A stretch of 64,000 bases of DNA, taken from NCBI GenBank assembly GCA_032622095.1, contig CP136063.1, positions 65,425,897 to 65,489,896 on the forward strand, given 5' to 3'. The stretch comes from Siphonodentalium dalli (taxonomy: Eukaryota; Mollusca; Scaphopoda; Gadilida; Siphonodentaliidae). Shown here one piece after another: positions 1-14,102 of this stretch. The position numbers were made by a program, and so were the translations under genes. Position 1 is the stretch's first letter. The number at the start of each line of letters is the position of its first letter. The notes beneath the pieces were generated by a model. It searched no databases. It had not been told where the DNA came from and saw only the letters and a list, made by a program, of their open reading frames with translations.

Positions 1-247
1 TTCCCAACTATTAATTCTTTTATTTAGGAAGGGACGTTCCCATCATTGGCAACGACATGGACAAATTTCCACCAAAATTTCCCCAGTAGATCAACCATCT
101 TCAGATACAGTGGGGTTAAAATAACCATGATTGCTGGGGAACGAGAACAAAGAAATGTGTAAAATCAGTTTTATTTAGCATAGATATGACACAGCTTCAC
201 GCAGAGGTAGTAGGAATTACATAGGGTCATGTTTGCACATCTCTTAA

Positions 248-697
248 GGTTAGAAGGAACTAAATAAGTAGAATTACGTCCCTTTCGTTTTTACAGGGTA
301 TCTCGAATACGAGTTTAAAAAATTCTGGCGCGCGATTGGCGTATAATATGTCAAATAATTTTACAAATTCAAGAAATATAATACCCATAGCATGTAAAAA
401 CGTGGGCGTTTCCTAGTCTGAAATGCGTTCGTGTCCAAACAATGGCGGGATATTGAGGCTGTGTATTGGCTTTCGTCAGACTGTCAAATTCTGTGCAAAA
501 AGTGGGGTAGTGTGGAAAACATATGCTGGTTTTTAAAAAAGGCGTGGCTCGAAAGGTACTCCTATGTGCGAACAGATTCCGAAAGGGTTGGTCTTTACGA
601 ACGCATGCATCGTGCACTTCGGAACTCGAAAATTCAGCGTGGGCGTGGTCAAACGTTAACACTGTGGCCTATGGAAAACATTTAGTTCCTTCTAACC
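248..697. mobile_element. 450-bp MITE in satellite A, copy 1 (PIF/Harbinger-like)
   Basis: The ends are perfect 18-bp inverted repeats: GGTTAGAAGGAACTAAAT at 248-265 and its complement at 680-697. The trinucleotide TAA stands directly outside both ends (245-247 and 698-700), and short monomers have a single TAA at the same place, so the boundaries are defined to the base. A 3-bp TAA/TTA target duplication is the hallmark of PIF/Harbinger transposons; the superfamily call rests on that and is an inference. At 450 bp it is too short for a transposase, and its antisense 97-codon frame has no recognisable domain, so it is non-autonomous. This copy has C instead of T in AAAATTCAGCG near 634. Confidence 0.9.
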
Positions 698-1588
698 TAA
701 AGCAGAAAAATCGAATTTTTCGTATTTCGGCTTATGATGGACAAAGGTGGTGAAAAATCACATAATTGTGATCTGATTTGCGAAGCATACATAGTTAGAC
801 ATTACATTACGCCAGAATTTGGATTTTATTGCCATTTTTCAGGAAGTGGGGAATATTTGCACCTAATAACCTTAGTGAGATTTTCATTTATTTATCGTTA
901 TTCTGTATCTGGTGTGCCACTTTAAGAGAGAAATAACCTCACATCGATATCTTTATCTATTTGTGGACATCTGACCATCAGCATAAACTTGATGTCTCGA
1001 GTATTTTTAACCATGCAGCTGCCAACTTGTCGACCACTTGGAAATTCCTATCTTCCTGATGCAAGGGGGGTGGGGTGTAAAAATCTAACTATTTATTCAG
1101 AAACCCGGACAATTTTGGTCAACTAAGCATATCATCTGAAACATGATTGGCACGTATTGTCTATGCCGCTATATACATGCGCTTCATGCCCATTAAAGGC
1201 ACCTTCTGTTAGTTTAATTACCAAATTTTACCAAAATTTCCACATATTTTAAGAATTTTCCCAAATATGGCAAATCTCGGCATGAGATGACCCCGAGACA
1301 CCCATAATTTTTTATGTTGAACTGCAGACAGTACTGATCAATTCCCAACTATTAATTCTTTTATTTAGGAAGGGACGTTCCCATCATTGGCAACGACATG
1401 GACAAATTTCCACCAAAATTTCCCCAGTAGATCAACCATCTTCAGATACAGTGGGGTTAAAATAACCATGATTGCTGGGGAACGAGAACAAAGAAATGTG
1501 TAAAAACAGTTTTATTTAGCATAGATATGACACAGCTTCACGCAGAGGTAGTAGGAATTACATAGGGTCATGTTTGCACATCTCTTAA

Positions 1589-2038
1589 GGTTAGAAGGAA
1601 CTAAATAAGTAGAATTACGTCCCTTTCGTTTTTACAGGGTATCTCGAATACGAGTTTAAAAAATTCTGGCGCGCGATTGGCGTATAATATGTCAAATAAT
1701 TTTACAAATTCAAGAAATATAATACCCATAGCATGTAAAAACGTGGGCGTTTCCTAGTCTGAAATGCGTTCGTGTCCAAACAATGGCGGGATATTGAGGC
1801 TGTGTATTGGCTTTCGTCAGACTGTCAAATTCTGTGCAAAAAGTGGGGTAGTGTGGAAAACATATGCTGGTTTTTAAAAAAGGCGTGGCTCGAAAGGTAC
1901 TCCTATGTGCGAACAGATTCCGAAAGGGTTGGTCTTTACGAACGCATGCATCGTGCACTTCGGAACTCGAAAATTTAGCGTGGGCGTGGTCAAACGTTAA
2001 CACTGTGGCCTATGGAAAACATTTAGTTCCTTCTAACC
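1589..2038. mobile_element. MITE in satellite A, copy 2
   Basis: Same 450-bp element at the same site in monomer 1342-2682, with intact terminal inverted repeats and TAA on both sides. Confidence 0.9.
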
Positions 2039-2929
2039 TAAAGCAGAAAAATCGAATTTTTCGTATTTCGGCTTATGATGGACAAAGGTGGTGAAAAATC
2101 ACATAATTGTGATCTGATTTGCGAAGCATACATAGTTAGACATTACATTACGCCAGAATTTGGATTTTATTGCCATTTTTCAGGAAGTGGGGAATATTTG
2201 CACCTAATAACCTTAGTGAGATTTTCATTTATTTATCGTTATTCTGTATCTGGTGTGCCACTTTAAGAGAGAAATAACCTCACATCGATATCTTTATCTA
2301 TTTGTGGACATCTGACCATCAGCATAAACTTGATGTCTCGAGTATTTTTAACCATGCAGCTGCCAACTTGTCGACCACTTGGAAATTCCTATCTTCCTGG
2401 TGCAAGGGGGGTGGGGTGTAAAAATCTAACTATTTATTCAGAAACCCGGACAATTTTGGTCAACTAAGCATATCATCTGAAACATGATTTGCACGTATTG
2501 TCTATGCCGCTATATACATGCGCTTCATGCCCATTAAAGGCACCTTCTGTTATTTTAATTACCAAATTTTACCAAAATTTCCACATATTTTAAGAATTTT
2601 CCCAAATATGGCAAATCTCGGCATGAGATGACCCCGAGACACCCATAATTTTTTATGTTGAACTGCAGACAGTACTGATCAATTCCCAACTATTAATTCT
2701 TTTATTTAGGAAGGGACGTTCCCATCATTGGCAACGACATGGACAAATTTCCACCAAAATTTCCCCAGTAGATCAACCATCTTCAGATACAGTGGGGTTA
2801 AAATAACCATGATTGCTGGGGAACGAGAACAAAGAAATGTGTAAAATCAGTTTTATTTAGCATAGATATGACACAGCTTCACGCAGAGGTAGTAGGAATT
2901 ACATAGGGTCATGTTTGCACATCTCTTAA

Positions 2930-3379
2930 GGTTAGAAGGAACTAAATAAGTAGAATTACGTCCCTTTCGTTTTTACAGGGTATCTCGAATACGAGTTTAA
3001 AAAATTCTGGCGCGCGATTGGCGTATAATATGTCAAATAATTTTACAAATTCAAGAAATATAATACCCATAGCATGTAAAAACGTGGGCGTTTCCTAGTC
3101 TGAAATGCGTTCGTGTCCAAACAATGGCGGGATATTGAGGCTGTGTATTGGCTTTCGTCAGACTGTCAAATTCTGTGCAAAAAGTGGGGTAGTGTGGAAA
3201 ACATATGCTGGTTTTTAAAAAAGGCGTGGCTCGAAAGGTACTCCTATGTGCGAACAGATTCCGAAAGGGTTGGTCTTTACGAACGCATGCATCGTGCACT
3301 TCGGAACTCGAAAATTTAGCGTGGGCGTGGTCAAACGTTAACACTGTGGCCTATGGAAAACATTTAGTTCCTTCTAACC
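2930..3379. mobile_element. MITE in satellite A, copy 3
   Basis: Same 450-bp element in monomer 2683-4023. Both 18-bp ends and the flanking TAA are intact. Confidence 0.9.
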
Positions 3380-4023
3380 TAAAGCAGAAAAATCGAATTT
3401 TTCGTATTTCGGCTTATGATGGACAAAGGTTGTGAAAAATCACATAATTGTGATCTGATTTGCGAAGCATACATAGTTAGACATTACATTACGCCAGAAT
3501 TTGGATTTTATTGCCATTTTTCAGGAAGTGGGGAATATTTGCACCTAATAACCTTAGTGAGATTTTCATTTATTTATCGTTATTCTGTATCTGGTGTGCC
3601 ACTTTAAGAGAGAAATAACCTCACATCGATATCTTTATCTATTTGTGGACATCTGACCATCAGCATAAACTTGATGTCTCGAGTATTTTTAACCATGCAG
3701 CTGCCAACTTGTCGACCACTTGGAAATTCCTATCTTCCTGATGCAAGGGGGGTGGGGTGTAAAAATCTAACTATTTATTCAGAAACCCGGACAATTTTGG
3801 TCAACTAAGCATATCATCTGAAACATGATTTGCACGTATTGTCTATGCCGCTATATACATGCGCTTCATGCCCATTAAAGGCACCTTCTGTTAGTTTAAT
3901 TACCAAATTTTACCAAAATTTCCACATATTTTAAGAATTTTCCCAAATATGGCAAATCTCGGCATGAGATGACCCCGAGACACCCATAATTTTTTATGTT
4001 GAACTGCAGACAGTACTGATCAA

Positions 4024-4911
4024 TTCCCAACTATTAATTCTTTTATTTAGGAAGGGACGTTCCCATCATTGGCAACGACATGGACAAATTTCCACCAAAA
4101 TTTCCCCAGTAGATCAACCATCTTCAGATACAGTGGGGTTAAAATAACCATGATTGCTGGGGAACGAGAACAAAGAAATGTGTAAAATCAGTTTTATTTA
4201 GCATAGATATGACACAGCTTCACGCAGAGGTAGTAGGAATTACATAGGGTCATGTTTGCACATCTCTTAAAGCAGAAAAATCGAATTTTTCGTATTTCGG
4301 CTTATGATGGACAAAGGTGGTGAAAAATCACATAATTGTGATCTGATTTGCGAAGCATACATAGTTAGACATTACATTACGCCAGAATTTGGATTTTATT
4401 GCCATTTTTCAGGAAGTGGGGAATATTTGCACCTAATAACCTTAGTGAGATTTTCATTTATTTATCGTTATTCTGTATCTGGTGTGCCACTTTAAGAGAG
4501 AAATAACCTCACATCGATATCTTTATCTATTTGTGGACATCTGACCATCAGCATAAACTTGATGTCTCGAGTATTTTTAACCATGCAGCTGCCAACTTGT
4601 CGACCACTTGGAAATTCCTATCTTCCTGATGCAAGGGGGGTGGGGTGTAAAAATCTAACTATTTATTCAGAAACCCGGACAATTTTGGTCAACTAAGCAT
4701 ATCATCTGAAACATGATTTGCACGTATTGTCTATGCCGCTATATACATGCGCTTCATGCCCATTAAAGGCACCTTCTGTTAGTTTAATTACCAAATTTTA
4801 CCAAAATTTCCACATATTTTAAGAATTTTCCCAAATATGGCAAATCTCGGCATGAGATGACCCCGAGACACCCATAATTTTTTATGTTGAACTGCAGACA
4901 GTACTGATCAA
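4024..4911 (+). repeat. Short satellite A monomer with empty MITE site
   Basis: This 888-bp unit reads CTCTTAAAGCAG where long units read CTCTTAA, the 450-bp element, then TAAAGCAG. One TAA is left at 4268-4270. The unit is therefore either the state before insertion or a precise excision. It carries T at the diagnostic GATT(G/T)GCACG position, unlike the other four short monomers, which carry G. Confidence 0.93.
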
Positions 4912-5158
4912 TTCCCAACTATTAATTCTTTTATTTAGGAAGGGACGTTCCCATCATTGGCAACGACATGGACAAATTTCCACCAAAATTTCCCCAGTAG
5001 ATCAACCATCTTCAGATACAGTGGGGTTAAAATAACCATGATTGCTGGGGAACGAGAACAAAGAAATGTGTAAAATCAGTTTTATTTAGCATAGATATGA
5101 CACAGCTTCACGCAGAGGTAGTAGGAATTACATAGGGTCATGTTTGCACATCTCTTAA

Positions 5159-5608
5159 GGTTAGAAGGAACTAAATAAGTAGAATTACGTCCCTTTCGTT
5201 TTTACAGGGTATCTCGAATACGAGTTTAAAAAATTCTGGCGCGCGATTGGCGTATAATATGTCAAATAATTTTACAAATTCAAGAAATATAATACCCATA
5301 GCATGTAAAAACGTGGGCGTTTCCTAGTCTGAAATGCGTTCGTGTCCAAACAATGGCGGGATATTGAGGCTGTGTATTGGCTTTCGTCAGACTGTCAAAT
5401 TCTGTGCAAAAAGTGGGGTAGTGTGGAAAACATATGCTGGTTTTTAAAAAAGGCGTGGCTCGAAAGGTACTCCTATGTGCGAACAGATTCCGAAAGGGTT
5501 GGTCTTTACGAACGCATGCATCGTGCACTTCGGAACTCGAAAATTTAGCGTGGGCGTGGTCAAACGTTAACACTGTGGCCTATGGAAAACATTTAGTTCC
5601 TTCTAACC
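5159..5608. mobile_element. MITE in satellite A, copy 4
   Basis: Same 450-bp element in monomer 4912-6252, with ends and TAA duplication intact. Confidence 0.9.
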
Positions 5609-6499
5609 TAAAGCAGAAAAATCGAATTTTTCGTATTTCGGCTTATGATGGACAAAGGTGGTGAAAAATCACATAATTGTGATCTGATTTGCGAAGCATA
5701 CATAGTTAGACATTACATTACGCCAGAATTTGGATTTTATTGCCATTTTTCAGGAAGTGGGGAATATTTGCACCTAATAACCTTAGTGAGATTTTCATTT
5801 ATTTATCGTTATTCTGTATCTGGTGTGCCACTTTAAGAGAGAAATAACCTCACATCGATATCTTTATCTATTTGTGGACATCTGACCATCAGCATAAACT
5901 TGATGTCTCGAGTATTTTTAACCATGCAGCTGCCAACTTGTCGACCACTTGGAAATTCCTATCTTCCTGATGCAAGGGGGGTGGGGTGTAAAAATCTAAC
6001 TATTTATTCAGAAACCCGGACAATTTTGGTCAACTAAGCATATCATCTGAAACATGATTGGCACGTATTGTCTATGCCGCTATATACATGCGCTTCATGC
6101 CCATTAAAGGCACCTTCTGTTAGTTTAATTACCAAATTTTACCAAAATTTCCACATATTTTAAGAATTTTCCCAAATATGGCAAATCTCGGCATGAGATG
6201 ACCCCGAGACACCCATAATTTTTTATGTTGAACTGCAGACAGTACTGATCAATTCCCAACTATTAATTCTTTTATTTAGGAAGGGACGTTCCCATCATTG
6301 GCAACGACATGGACAAATTTCCACCAAAATTTCCCCAGTAGATCAACCATCTTCAGATACAGTGGGGTTAAAATAACCATGATTGCTGGGGAACGAGAAC
6401 AAAGAAATGTGTAAAATCAGTTTTATTTAGCATAGATATGACACAGCTTCACGCAGAGGTAGTAGGAATTACATAGGGTCATGTTTGCACATCTCTTAA

Positions 6500-6949
6500 G
6501 GTTAGAAGGAACTAAATAAGTAGAATTACGTCCCTTTCGTTTTTACAGGGTATCTCGAATACGAGTTTAAAAAATTCTGGCGCGCGATTGGCGTATAATA
6601 TGTCAAATAATTTTACAAATTCAAGAAATATAATACCCATAGCATGTAAAAACGTGGGCGTTTCCTAGTCTGAAATGCGTTCGTGTCCAAACAATGGCGG
6701 GATATTGAGGCTGTGTATTGGCTTTCGTCAGACTGTCAAATTCTGTGCAAAAAGTGGGGTAGTGTGGAAAACATATGCTGGTTTTTAAAAAAGGCGTGGC
6801 TCGAAAGGTACTCCTATGTGCGAACAGATTCCGAAAGGGTTGGTCTTTACGAACGCATGCATCGTGCACTTCGGAACTCGAAAATTTAGCGTGGGCGTGG
6901 TCAAACGTTAACACTGTGGCCTATGGAAAACATTTAGTTCCTTCTAACC
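6500..6949. mobile_element. MITE in satellite A, copy 5
   Basis: Same 450-bp element in monomer 6253-7593, with ends and TAA duplication intact. Confidence 0.9.
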
Positions 6950-7593
6950 TAAAGCAGAAAAATCGAATTTTTCGTATTTCGGCTTATGATGGACAAAGGT
7001 GGTGAAAAATCACATAATTGTGATCTGATTTGCGAAGCATACATAGTTAGACATTACATTACGCCAGAATTTGGATTTTATTGCCATTTTTCAGGAAGTG
7101 GGGAATATTTGCACCTAATAACCTTAGTGAGATTTTCATTTATTTATCGTTATTCTGTATCTGGTGTGCCACTTTAAGAGAGAAATAACCTCACATCGAT
7201 ATCTTTATCTATTTGTGGACATCTGACCATCAGCATAAACTTGATGTCTCGAGTATTTTTAACCATGCAGCTGCCAACTTGTCGACCACTTGGAAATTCC
7301 TATCTTCCTGATGCAAGGGGGGTGGGGTGTAAAAATCTAACTATTTATTCAGAAACCCGGACAATTTTGGTCAACTAAGCATATCATCTGAAACATGATT
7401 TGCACGTATTGTCTATGCCGCTATATACATGCGCTTCATGCCCATTAAAGGCACCTTCTGTTAGTTTAATTACCAAATTTTACCAAAATTTCCACATATT
7501 TTAAGAATTTTCCCAAATATGGCAAATCTCGGCATGAGATGACCCCGAGACACCCATAATTTTTTATGTTGAACTGCAGACAGTACTGATCAA

Positions 7594-8481
7594 TTCCCAA
7601 CTATTAATTCTTTTATTTAGGAAGGGACGTTCCCATCATTGGCAACGACATGGACAAATTTCCACCAAAATTTCCCCAGTAGATCAACCATCTTCAGATA
7701 CAGTGGGGTTAAAATAACCATGATTGCTGGGGAACGAGAACAAAGAAATGTGTAAAATCAGTTTTATTTAGCATAGATATGACACAGCTTCACGCAGAGG
7801 TAGTAGGAATTACATAGGGTCATGTTTGCACATCTCTTAAAGCAGAAAAATCGAATTTTTCGTATTTCGGCTTATGATGGACAAAGGTGGTGAAAAATCA
7901 CATAATTGTGATCTGATTTGCGAAGCATACATAGTTAGACATTACATTACGCCAGAATTTGGATTTTATTGCCATTTTTCAGGAAGTGGGGAATATTTGC
8001 ACCTAATAACCTTAGTGAGATTTTCATTTATTTATCGTTATTCTGTATCTGGTGTGCCACTTTAAGAGAGAAATAACCTCACATCGATATCTTTATCTAT
8101 TTGTGGACATCTGACCATCAGCATAAACTTGATGTCTCGAGTATTTTTAACCATGCAGCTGCCAACTTGTCGACCACTTGGAAATTCCTATCTTCCTGAT
8201 GCAAGGGGGGTGGGGTGTAAAAATCTAACTATTTATTCAGAAACCCGGACAATTTTGGTCAACTAAGCATATCATCTGAAACATGATTGGCACGTATTGT
8301 CTATGCCGCTATATACATGCGCTTCATGCCCATTAAAGGCACCTTCTGTTAGTTTAATTACCAAATTTTACCAAAATTTCCACATATTTTAAGAATTTTC
8401 CCAAATATGGCAAATCTCGGCATGAGATGACCCCGAGACACCCATAATTTTTTATGTTGAACTGCAGACAGTACTGATCAA
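7594..8481 (+). repeat. Short satellite A monomer with empty MITE site
   Basis: 888-bp unit with a single TAA at 7838-7840 where the element sits in long units. It carries G at the diagnostic GATT(G/T)GCACG position. Confidence 0.93.
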
Positions 8482-8728
8482 TTCCCAACTATTAATTCTT
8501 TTATTTAGGAAGGGACGTTCCCATCATTGGCAACGACATGGACAAATTTCCACCAAAATTTCCCCAGTAGATCAACCATCTTCAGATACAGTGGGGTTAA
8601 AATAACCATGATTGCTGGGGAACGAGAACAAAGAAATGTGTAAAATCAGTTTTATTTAGCATAGATATGACACAGCTTCACGCAGAGGTAGTAGGAATTA
8701 CATAGGGTCATGTTTGCACATCTCTTAA

Positions 8729-9178
8729 GGTTAGAAGGAACTAAATAAGTAGAATTACGTCCCTTTCGTTTTTACAGGGTATCTCGAATACGAGTTTAAA
8801 AAATTCTGGCGCGCGATTGGCGTATAATATGTCAAATAATTTTACAAATTCAAGAAATATAATACCCATAGCATGTAAAAACGTGGGCGTTTCCTAGTCT
8901 GAAATGCGTTCGTGTCCAAACAATGGCGGGATATTGAGGCTGTGTATTGGCTTTCGTCAGACTGTCAAATTCTGTGCAAAAAGTGGGGTAGTGTGGAAAA
9001 CATATGCTGGTTTTTAAAAAAGGCGTGGCTCGAAAGGTACTCCTATGTGCGAACAGATTCCGAAAGGGTTGGTCTTTACGAACGCATGCATCGTGCACTT
9101 CGGAACTCGAAAATTTAGCGTGGGCGTGGTCAAACGTTAACACTGTGGCCTATGGAAAACATTTAGTTCCTTCTAACC
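8729..9178. mobile_element. MITE in satellite A, copy 6
   Basis: Same 450-bp element in monomer 8482-9825. The element is intact, but the monomer shows extra bases downstream (an added C near 9512, an added G in the G-run near 9546). Confidence 0.9.
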
Positions 9179-10074
9179 TAAAGCAGAAAAATCGAATTTT
9201 TCGTATTTCGGCTTATGATGGACAAAGGTGGTGAAAAATCACATAATTGTGATCTGATTTGCGAAGCATACATAGTTAGACATTACATTACGCCAGAATT
9301 TGGATTTTATTGCCATTTTTCAGGAAGTGGGGAATATTTGCACCTAATAACCTTAGTGAGATTTTCATTTATTTATCGTTATTCTGTATCTGGTGTGCCA
9401 CTTTAAGAGAGAAATAACCTCACATCGATATCTTTATCTATTTGTGGACATCTGACCATCAGCATAAACTTGATGTCTCGAGTATTTTTAACCATGCAGC
9501 TGCCAACTTGTCCGACCACTTGGAAATTCCTATCTTCCTGATGCAAGGGGGGGTGGGGTGTAAAAATCTAACTATTTATTCAGAAACCCGGACAATTTTG
9601 GTCAACTAAGCATATCATCTGAAACATGATTTGCACGTATTGTCTATGCCGCTATATACATGCGCTTCATGCCCATTAAAGGCACCTTCTGTTAGTTTAA
9701 TTACCAAATTTTACCAAAATTTCCACATATTTTAAGAATTTTCCCAAATATGGCAAATCTCGGCATGAGATGACCCCGAGACACCCATAATTTTTTATGT
9801 TGAACTGCAGGACAGTACTGATCAATTCCCAACTATTAATTCTTTTATTTAGGAAGGGACGTTCCCATCATTGGCAAACGACATGGACAAATTTCCACCA
9901 AAATTTCCCCAGTAGATCAACCATCTTCAGATACAGTGGGGTTAAAATAACCATGATTGCTGGGGAACGAGAACAAAGAAATGTGTAAAAATCAGTTTTA
10001 TTTAGCATAGATATGACACAGCTTCACGCAGAGGTAGTAGGAATTACATAGGGTCATGTTTGCACATCTCTTAA

Positions 10075-10525
10075 GGTTAGAAGGAACTAAATAAGTAGAA
10101 TTACGTCCCTTTCGTTTTTACAGGGTATCTCGAATACGAGTTTAAAAAATTCTGGCGCGCGATTGGCGTATAATATGTCAAATAATTTTACAAATTCAAG
10201 AAATATAATACCCATAGCATGTAAAAAACGTGGGCGTTTCCTAGTCTGAAATGCGTTCGTGTCCAAACAATGGCGGGATATTGAGGCTGTGTATTGGCTT
10301 TCGTCAGACTGTCAAATTATGTGCAAAAAGTGGGGTAGTGTGGAAAACATATGCTGGTTTTTAAAAAAGGCGTGGCTCGAAAGGTACTCCTATGTGCGAA
10401 CAGATTCCGAAAGGGTTGGTCTTTACGAACGCATGCATCGTGCACTTCGGAACTCGAAAATTTAGCGTGGGCGTGGTCAAACGTTAACACTGTGGCCTAT
10501 GGAAAACATTTAGTTCCTTCTAACC
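10075..10525. mobile_element. MITE in satellite A, copy 7
   Basis: Same element in monomer 9826-11171, 451 bp because of one extra A in the A-run before CGTGGGCG. Ends and TAA duplication are intact. Confidence 0.88.
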
Positions 10526-11419
10526 TAAAGCAGAAAAATCGAATTTTTCGTATTTCGGCTTATGATGGACAAAGGTGGTGAAAAATCACATAATTGTGAT
10601 CTGATTTGCGAAGCATACATAGTTAGACATTACATTACGCCAGAATTTGGATTTTATTGCCATTTTTTCAGGAAGTGGGGAATATTTGCACCTAATAACC
10701 TTAGTGAGATTTTCATTTATTTATCGTTATTCTGTATCTGGTGTGCCACTTTAAGAGAGAAATAACCTCACATCGATATCTTTATCTATTTGTGGACATC
10801 TGACCATCAGCATAAACTTGATGTCTCGAGTATTTTTAACCATGCAGCTGCCAACTTGTCGACCACTTGGAAATTCCTATCTTCCTGATGCAAGGGGGGT
10901 GGGGTGTAAAAATCTAACTATTTATTCAGAAACCCGGACAATTTTGGTCAACTAAGCATATCATCTGAAACATGATTGGCACGTATTGTCTATGCCGCTA
11001 TATACATGCGCTTCATGCCCATTAAAGGCACCTTCTGTTAGTTTAATTACCAAATTTTACCAAAATTTCCACATATTTTAAGAATTTTCCCAAATATGGC
11101 AAATCTCGGCATGAGATGACCCCGAGACACCCATAATTTTTTATGTTGAACTGCAGACAGTACTGATCAATTTCCCAACTATTAATTCTTTTATTTAGGA
11201 AGGGACGTTCCCATCATTGGCAACGACATGGACAAATTTCCACCAAAATTTCCCCAGTAGATCAACCATCTTCAGATACAGTGGGGGTTAAAATAACCAT
11301 GATTGCTGGGGAACGAGAACAAAGAAATGTGTAAAATCAGTTTTATTTAGCATAGATATGACACAGCTTCACGCAGAGGTAGTAGGAATTACATAGGGTC
11401 ATGTTTGCACATCTCTTAA

Positions 11420-11871
11420 GGTTAGAAGGAACTAAATAAGTAGAATTACGTCCCTTTCGTTTTTACAGGGTATCTCGAATACGAGTTTAAAAAATTCTGG
11501 CGCGCGATTGGCGTATAATATGTCAAATAATTTTACAAATTCAAGAAATATAATACCCATAGCATGTAAAAACGTGGGCGTTTCCTAGTCCTGAAATGCG
11601 TTCGTGTCCAAACAATGGCGGGATATTGAGGCTGTGTATTGGCTTTCGTCAGACTGTCAAATTCTGTGCAAAAAGTGGGGTAGTGTGGAAAACATATGCT
11701 GGTTTTAAAAAAAGGCGTGGCTCGAAAGGTACTCCTATGTGCGAACAGATTCCGAAAGGGTTGGTCTTTACGAACGCATGCATCGTGCACTTCGGAACTC
11801 GAAAATTTAGCGTGGGCGTGGTCAAACGTTAACACTGTGGCCTATGGAAAAACATTTAGTTCCTTCTAACC
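11420..11871. mobile_element. MITE in satellite A, copy 8
   Basis: Same element in monomer 11172-12515, 452 bp because of single-base additions (for example TAGTCCTGAAATG near 11590). Ends and TAA duplication are intact. Confidence 0.88.
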
Positions 11872-12515
11872 TAAAGCAGAAAAATCGAATTTTTCGTATT
11901 TCGGCTTATGATGGACAAAGGTGGTGAAAAATCACATAATTGTGATCTGATTTGCGAAGCATACATAGTTAGACATTACATTACGCCAGAATTTGGATTT
12001 TATTGCCATTTTTCAGGAAGTGGGGAATATTTGCACCTAATAACCTTAGTGAGATTTTCATTTATTTATCGTTATTCTGTATCTGGTGTGCCACTTTAAG
12101 AGAGAAATAACCTCACATCGATATCTTTATCTATTTGTGGACATCTGACCATCAGCATAAACTTGATGTCTCGAGTATTTTTAACCATGCAGCTGCCAAC
12201 TTGTCGACCACTTGGAAATTCCTATCTTCCTGATGCAAGGGGGGTGGGGTGTAAAAATCTAACTATTTATTCAGAAACCCGGACAATTTTGGTCAACTAA
12301 GCATATCATCTGAAACATGATTTGCACGTATTGTCTATGCCGCTATATACATGCGCTTCATGCCCATTAAAGGCACCTTCTGTTAGTTTAATTACCAAAT
12401 TTTACCAAAATTTCCACATATTTTAAGAATTTTCCCAAATATGGCAAATCTCGGCATGAGATGACCCCGAGACACCCATAATTTTTTATGTTGAACTGCA
12501 GACAGTACTGATCAA

Positions 12516-13403
12516 TTCCCAACTATTAATTCTTTTATTTAGGAAGGGACGTTCCCATCATTGGCAACGACATGGACAAATTTCCACCAAAATTTCCCCA
12601 GTAGATCAACCATCTTCAGATACAGTGGGGTTAAAATAACCATGATTGCTGGGGAACGAGAACAAAGAAATGTGTAAAATCAGTTTTATTTAGCATAGAT
12701 ATGACACAGCTTCACGCAGAGGTAGTAGGAATTACATAGGGTCATGTTTGCACATCTCTTAAAGCAGAAAAATCGAATTTTTCGTATTTCGGCTTATGAT
12801 GGACAAAGGTGGTGAAAAATCACATAATTGTGATCTGATTTGCGAAGCATACATAGTTAGACATTACATTACGCCAGAATTTGGATTTTATTGCCATTTT
12901 TCAGGAAGTGGGGAATATTTGCACCTAATAACCTTAGTGAGATTTTCATTTATTTATCGTTATTCTGTATCTGGTGTGCCACTTTAAGAGAGAAATAACC
13001 TCACATCGATATCTTTATCTATTTGTGGACATCTGACCATCAGCATAAACTTGATGTCTCGAGTATTTTTAACCATGCAGCTGCCAACTTGTCGACCACT
13101 TGGAAATTCCTATCTTCCTGATGCAAGGGGGGTGGGGTGTAAAAATCTAACTATTTATTCAGAAACCCGGACAATTTTGGTCAACTAAGCATATCATCTG
13201 AAACATGATTGGCACGTATTGTCTATGCCGCTATATACATGCGCTTCATGCCCATTAAAGGCACCTTCTGTTAGTTTAATTACCAAATTTTACCAAAATT
13301 TCCACATATTTTAAGAATTTTCCCAAATATGGCAAATCTCGGCATGAGATGACCCCGAGACACCCATAATTTTTTATGTTGAACTGCAGACAGTACTGAT
13401 CAA
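12516..13403 (+). repeat. Short satellite A monomer with empty MITE site
   Basis: 888-bp unit with a single TAA at 12760-12762. It carries G at the diagnostic GATT(G/T)GCACG position. Confidence 0.93.
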
Positions 13404-13651
13404 TTCCCAACTATTAATTCTTTTATTTAGGAAGGGGACGTTCCCATCATTGGCAACGACATGGACAAATTTCCACCAAAATTTCCCCAGTAGATCAACC
13501 ATCTTCAGATACAGTGGGGTTAAAATAACCATGATTGCTGGGGAACGAGAACAAAGAAATGTGTAAAATCAGTTTTATTTAGCATAGATATGACACAGCT
13601 TCACGCAGAGGTAGTAGGAATTACATAGGGTCATGTTTGCACATCTCTTAA

Positions 13652-14102
13652 GGTTAGAAGGAACTAAATAAGTAGAATTACGTCCCTTTCGTTTTTACAG
13701 GGTATCTCGAATACGAGTTTAAAAAATTCTGGCGCGCGATTGGCGTATAATATGTCAAATAATTTTACAAATTCAAGAAATATAATACCCATAGCATGTA
13801 AAAAACGTGGGCGTTTCCTAGTCTGAAATGCGTTCGTGTCCAAACAATGGCGGGATATTGAGGCTGTGTATTGGCTTTCGTCAGACTGTCAAATTCTGTG
13901 CAAAAAGTGGGGTAGTGTGGAAAACATATGCTGGTTTTTAAAAAAGGCGTGGCTCGAAAGGTACTCCTATGTGCGAACAGATTCCGAAAGGGTTGGTCTT
14001 TACGAACGCATGCATCGTGCACTTCGGAACTCGAAAATTTAGCGTGGGCGTGGTCAAACGTTAACACTGTGGCCTATGGAAAACATTTAGTTCCTTCTAA
14101 CC
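13652..14102. mobile_element. MITE in satellite A, copy 9
   Basis: Same element in monomer 13404-14748, 451 bp with one added A. Ends and TAA duplication are intact. Confidence 0.88.
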
